From Dipylidium caninum (taxonomy: Eukaryota; Platyhelminthes; Cestoda; Cyclophyllidea; Dipylidiidae): DNA of 64,000 nucleotides. Below, one piece after another: positions 60,294 to 64,000 of this stretch (its first letter is position 1; each line of letters begins with the position of its first letter). Under the pieces are notes generated by a model. It had not been told where the DNA came from and did no database searches. It worked only from the letters and a program-made list of their open reading frames with translations. Both the position numbers and the translations under genes were made by a program. Location of the stretch: contig QEYB01000715.1 of the NCBI GenBank assembly GCA_017562135.1, forward strand, positions 1,178,001-1,242,000, given 5' to 3'.

Positions 60294-61486
60294 ATGTATT
60301 TATTTTTTTTGTTCCCCTGCCCTTTGGTAATAACTGTGATATATGTCGCGGTGCTTTGAACAAGTATCGTTCTTCGTTTCATGAAATTAATGCTGAAACA
60401 AGTCTTGGAGGCGGTAACACTGCTTGGGAAGAAAAGTTCATCGGCAGATATGCATTTAGTGAGCTACATGCTCTGGAAACTCTAGAAAAGGCCTTGGAAA
60501 GTCTTAGCAGTGATGAGGCCCTTTTAATTTCTGACATTGAACATGATATCGAAAAGTTCTGGTCTGCTAACCTGAAGCCTGGCCATTCTGAATTGGATGA
60601 TATCGTTGATTTCTTTTGCGTCGAAAAATTGCGATTATGCTGTCCTTGGAAGAAATATGGTTTTAATTGCTCGGATTGTGAGTTATGCAATATTGAAAAT
60701 GGTCATTGCGATGGTAACGGCACCCGGACCGGAACTGGAAAGTGTCAATGTCGGATTGGGTTTGCCGGCGATTCGTGTGATCTTTGCGATCAACTTACTC
60801 ACTTTGAATCTTATTCTGAAACAAAGGGCCTTATTTGCATTCCATGTCATGCGTCATGCGCTGGTGGTTGCTTAGATGCGACCCCTGCCTCTTGTGTTTC
60901 TTGTGCTGAGGGATTTATCTCCATCGAAAAAAACGGCCTTAAAGTGTGTGAAGATGTCGATGAATGCAAAGATGGAAATTCGTTTTGCAGTCTAGGGACG
61001 TACTGTAACAACACAAAAGGTTCATTTTCTTGTATAAACTGTCCGATTGGATGTGCGTCATGTGAAAATTCATCCAAATGTCTGTCTTGTTCATCCGGCT
61101 ACTCTTTATTGGGTGGAAGATGTGTGGATGTCGACGAGTGCTCTGCGTTCAATGTGTGTTCTGGACCTCATCAACGCTGCATAAACCGGCCCGGATCGTT
61201 TCGTTGTGTGTGTACAAAAGGCTACCAATTAATTAAAGGTGAATGTGTGGCTAAATCATTATCGCGTGAAACTCGACATCGCCATTCTAACAACAACTGG
61301 AGTTCTCGAAAGACAAAACTTTTATTGGGGGAGTTTTCGAAACTCCTCTTTATTTTGTTTTCTTCCGGTCTATCCTTGTACTTGTTTTCGACTCATTTGA
61401 TTATTTGTGCGTCTATTGCTGCGTTTACCATTGGTTTCATTTACTATCAAGCTAATGTACTCGACACTGTTTATTTGACCATGTAA
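60294..61486 (+). CDS. CRELD: CRELD-type cysteine-rich protein with EGF-like domains, membrane-anchored
   Basis: CRELD proteins sit in the ER/secretory pathway and aid folding and trafficking (CRELD1 of acetylcholine receptors). The N-terminal CXXC motif (CDICRGALNKY) is followed by the WE-domain signature GGGNTAWEEKF. Next come Cys-rich laminin/EGF-like segments (CQCRIGFAGDSCDLC) and furin-like repeats. Two calcium-binding EGF modules start DVDECKDG and DVDECSAF. The C-terminus has a basic linker and hydrophobic stretches that should span the membrane, as in CRELD1. From about 60320 to the stop at 61486 it is one uninterrupted exon, unlike every neighbour. The N-terminal signal peptide (MYLFFLFPCPL, ATG 60294) is in a different frame from CDIC. 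A one-base error near 60320-60334, or an unseen first exon, is needed. The ORF from about 60320 on is secure. Confidence 0.88.
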
Positions 61487-62354
61487 TTTTCCCACCTTTT
61501 TATGTAAGTAGCGAAATGCAACCCATATTTAGTTCCTTGTCTATTGCTTTACATGTCACCGGTTTCTCTTTGGCATATCAGCTAATTATTCTAATCTTCT
61601 ATCTCTTTTCATTTATTCACAGAACCTCTTCTTTCCACCCGGGTTTGAGTATCGTACAATATTTTTTTCTACTACGGAATGAGAATGAAGTCGATGTCAG
61701 TGCCTTATATTTTAACCTTTTAACCTGGACTTGAAAATGTTCTCGGTGTACGCATCCCTTGGTTGAATCCTCACTCTCGTTGTGCAATGACATTATAATA
61801 AGATGATGGCGCACTACATCAACTTGATAACGATTTAGAAAGAACAGTCAAAATGAGTCGAACGCTTCCTTTGACCCACGCAGCAGAAAAGTAAACTGAT
61901 GCAAACTAACCTTCTAGGCATGTGACTTGGGCTCACATTTGAGGTAGCCATTGGCATCGCCTATGTTTTCACTGCTGGCAAAATATGATCAAACCTCGGT
62001 GAAACCCAGCATGCTCAACCAAAAAACCCGACCAAATTCCCAAGAATCTATCAGCATCGGTACTCCCTTTCCTAGTGGCCCAATTAATGCTACTAATGAT
62101 ACCACGAGATAGTCATCCAGTCACTGCTTCTTTTAGAACGCCCTCTGGGTTAAAACGTTTTAGCTTTCCAGAATCTCGCCAGTTTTCTCGATTCCATACA
62201 ACATCTCTCGGCGACAGCTAAGAATCTCTAAATGAGTACACCAATGTAAGACTGCATCATTACTCTTCTTAGGCGTAGGAAAATCAGTAAACTGACCTAG
62301 CAGAAATAAAACATTTAAAAATGCGAAAAGAGTTTCATGCGATTATCATTCATT
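61487..62354. other. Convergent 3' region, CRELD and MRTO4
   Basis: 870 bp between facing stop codons. A short plus-strand hydrophobic frame (61516-61734) and a minus-strand frame (61617-61814) lack supporting features. No repeats or RNA genes recognised. Confidence 0.45.
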
Positions 62355-63402
62355 TTAATTTTCAATAGGTTCAGAAATGAATAGGTGTGTTCCATCATCC
62401 ATTGTCTGGCACGTAACAAGAACTTTAGGATAGAGAGAAGTTATTACATTGCATGCATCTTTGACAGACACATCCTCCACACTCCCGTCTTCTGCACTCC
62501 ACCGTGCTACAATGTTCACACGAAATTCTGATGTCTGAATTTCGAAATGTTTCTAAAATATTAGAAGGATAGGATGTACATTTCTCAACAGAGCTCAGGA
62601 CCAGTATGGTGTATGCCGTTACCAGGATTCTACATTGCTCCGGTGTAAGAGTCTGGCCCAGGCAGCAAACGGTGTGATCGGATTCAAGAGTAATGATCCC
62701 TTTAACAAGCTTGACTGGCAAACCTAGTTGTCGAAGTGGTGGTTCCATAGTGTGCGGGAACTTCGGTACAGAACCGGCTCCCAAAATTATCTATGTGAAA
62801 AGTAGAGAAGAAAACGGCGTTGAAGTCCCGTAAGGCAGCGAATCGATAAAGTGCCAACCTACAGTCTGTGTAGCAATACTGCCCGCTCTTGCGTAATCGA
62901 GACTTCTGAATTGATTGAAAATCGCACGAAGTTCGTCAATTTCTTTATTGCTGAAGAAAAGGGCACACTGTCCCTTAATGTACTTATTAAGTTTTCGTAA
63001 CCCCTTTTTTAACTGAGTGGTTTTGTCTAACCCGAGAGCAATTTTTATAACCTTGTTCTTTCCAAATAGGAAAACACTATCCAATAACTCTTGACGAAGT
63101 TCTGTAAGTCTAGCGTTCCGCGAATTTTCGAAGGTAAGTACGTAGATATAATTGTAATTAAAGACGAGTGAACGGACCTAAGAGATAAGAATAAGTAAAG
63201 GATTTAACAAAACAAACTAAGGCATGTCAAAACCAAAGTAAAGTATAATGATGCCAAAAATGGCAAGGAAGGAAAACTAGACCTTGTCGACTAATGCATT
63301 TTTCTTGTTAGGTTTTTTCGAAGTTTTCGTCAGTGAAACTACAATTAAGTGATACTGAAATAAAAGGAACATACTTTTCTTGTCGCGTTTTGAGAGCGGC
63401 AT
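62355..63402 (-). CDS. MRTO4: mRNA turnover protein 4 homologue, ribosome assembly factor
   Basis: Model of 254 aa. Exons in transcript order: 63402-63375, 63338-63283, 63177-62863, 62790-62623, 62552-62355. MRTO4/Mrt4 is a paralogue of ribosomal stalk protein P0 (uL10). It occupies the P0 site on pre-60S particles in the nucleolus until replaced in the cytoplasm. The start MPLSKRDKK plus SLTKTSKK is the conserved N-terminus. ENSRNARLTELRQEL, LFGKNKVIKIALG, LDYARAGSIATQT and FPHTMEPPLRQLGLPVKL match the family closely, and LTPEQCRIL is followed by the FRVNIVARW strand. The acidic stalk extension of P0 is absent, as expected. The first intron is 36 nt, the others 70-105 nt. All frames join without correction. 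The gene faces CRELD tail to tail. Confidence 0.95.
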
Positions 63403-64000
63403 AGATTCCCTGATGACGTGCCCTAGGGCAATTTAAAGCCACAAAAAACTATGAAGTGGAGAACATCAACAGGAATACACAATGATAACTTTTTGGAATA
63501 AAGCATTCAACGTTGTGTAGGATATTACAAACAATCAGGTACAGAAATCTTAGTTTGAGCTCATACTAACAAACTCATGTAAAGCAAGCATCGTACACCA
63601 AACAATTCCACGTATGAAAATAGGTTTAGACTGCGCTCATGTCTAGGAATAAAAGTATTCAAAGCAAATGTGATTCTAAAAATTTTATGCAGGAAAGTAA
63701 TGTTTGGAGCTACAGAATTTGTTGTTCAAATCGTTGACTTTCAAGTCCGGGTGAAAAATTAAGAGATTCTAATCAGCAAATATGGTTCGGAGCCTCCATT
63801 AGAAGGCATGCGATAAAAGCGCGGAGCAGCGCGACCTACCTTCGAAAAGTGGGGGCTTTGGGACAACGTTATAAGCATTCTGGTTTAGTGATACGTATGT
63901 AACACAGGATTAGTGGTTCTCTGAAATGTGTAGAATAAAAGAAATAATCTAAGATATCTAATTAATGCCCTTGCTGCAATCCAATGCTAAAAATATTTTA
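63403..64000. other. Upstream flank of MRTO4
   Basis: AT-rich 0.6 kb to the window edge containing the presumed MRTO4 promoter. No coding frame or RNA gene recognised. Confidence 0.4.

Noticed and set aside
1..64000. CRISPR arrays, bacterial operons, phage or plasmid modules
   Set aside because: None present. The window is intron-rich eukaryotic DNA, and no spaced direct-repeat array was seen.

Overview
This is eukaryotic nuclear DNA, most likely from a parasitic flatworm (cestode or trematode). No sequence match was run; the assignment rests on gene architecture. Conserved animal genes are cut into short exons by GT-AG introns. Many introns near 5' ends are only 27-36 nt, and introns grow to kilobases further 3', a pattern described for schistosome and tapeworm genes. 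All coordinates are hand-built splice models from reading-frame continuity, splice signals and remembered family sequences.

Layout. 881-20448 (+): a long, unrecognised, probably nuclear protein gene with a helical N-terminus, Pro/Ser-rich middle and a poly-Ser exon. Seventeen consecutive internal exons are multiples of three flanked by phase-2 introns. 20449-24740: no confident gene. 24741-36417 (+): a secreted protein with a signal peptide, an eight-cysteine module and eight sushi (CCP) domains, resembling Hikaru genki-type synaptic matrix proteins. It lies in locally GC-rich sequence with long introns. 36418-41448: mostly non-coding with decayed repeats.

41449-63402 is a compact block of nine genes: an uncharacterised 108-residue protein (-), cyclin L (-), La/SSB (+), the H3K27 methyltransferase EZH2/E(z) (+), histone chaperone ASF1 (-), an AGPAT5-type acyltransferase (+), the histone H3-H4 chaperone NASP (+), CRELD (+) and ribosome assembly factor MRTO4 (-). 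Cyclin L/La and ASF1/AGPAT5 form divergent pairs, EZH2/ASF1 and CRELD/MRTO4 convergent pairs.

Functional themes: three of the nine genes act on histone H3/H4 (NASP holds soluble H3-H4, ASF1 delivers it for nucleosome assembly, EZH2 methylates H3K27). Cyclin L, La and MRTO4 act in splicing, small-RNA maturation and ribosome assembly. AGPAT5 and CRELD are membrane/secretory-pathway proteins.

Three conserved genes (EZH2, ASF1, CRELD) carry apparent one-base frame breaks inside otherwise intact coding sequence. Draft-assembly indels are the simplest explanation.
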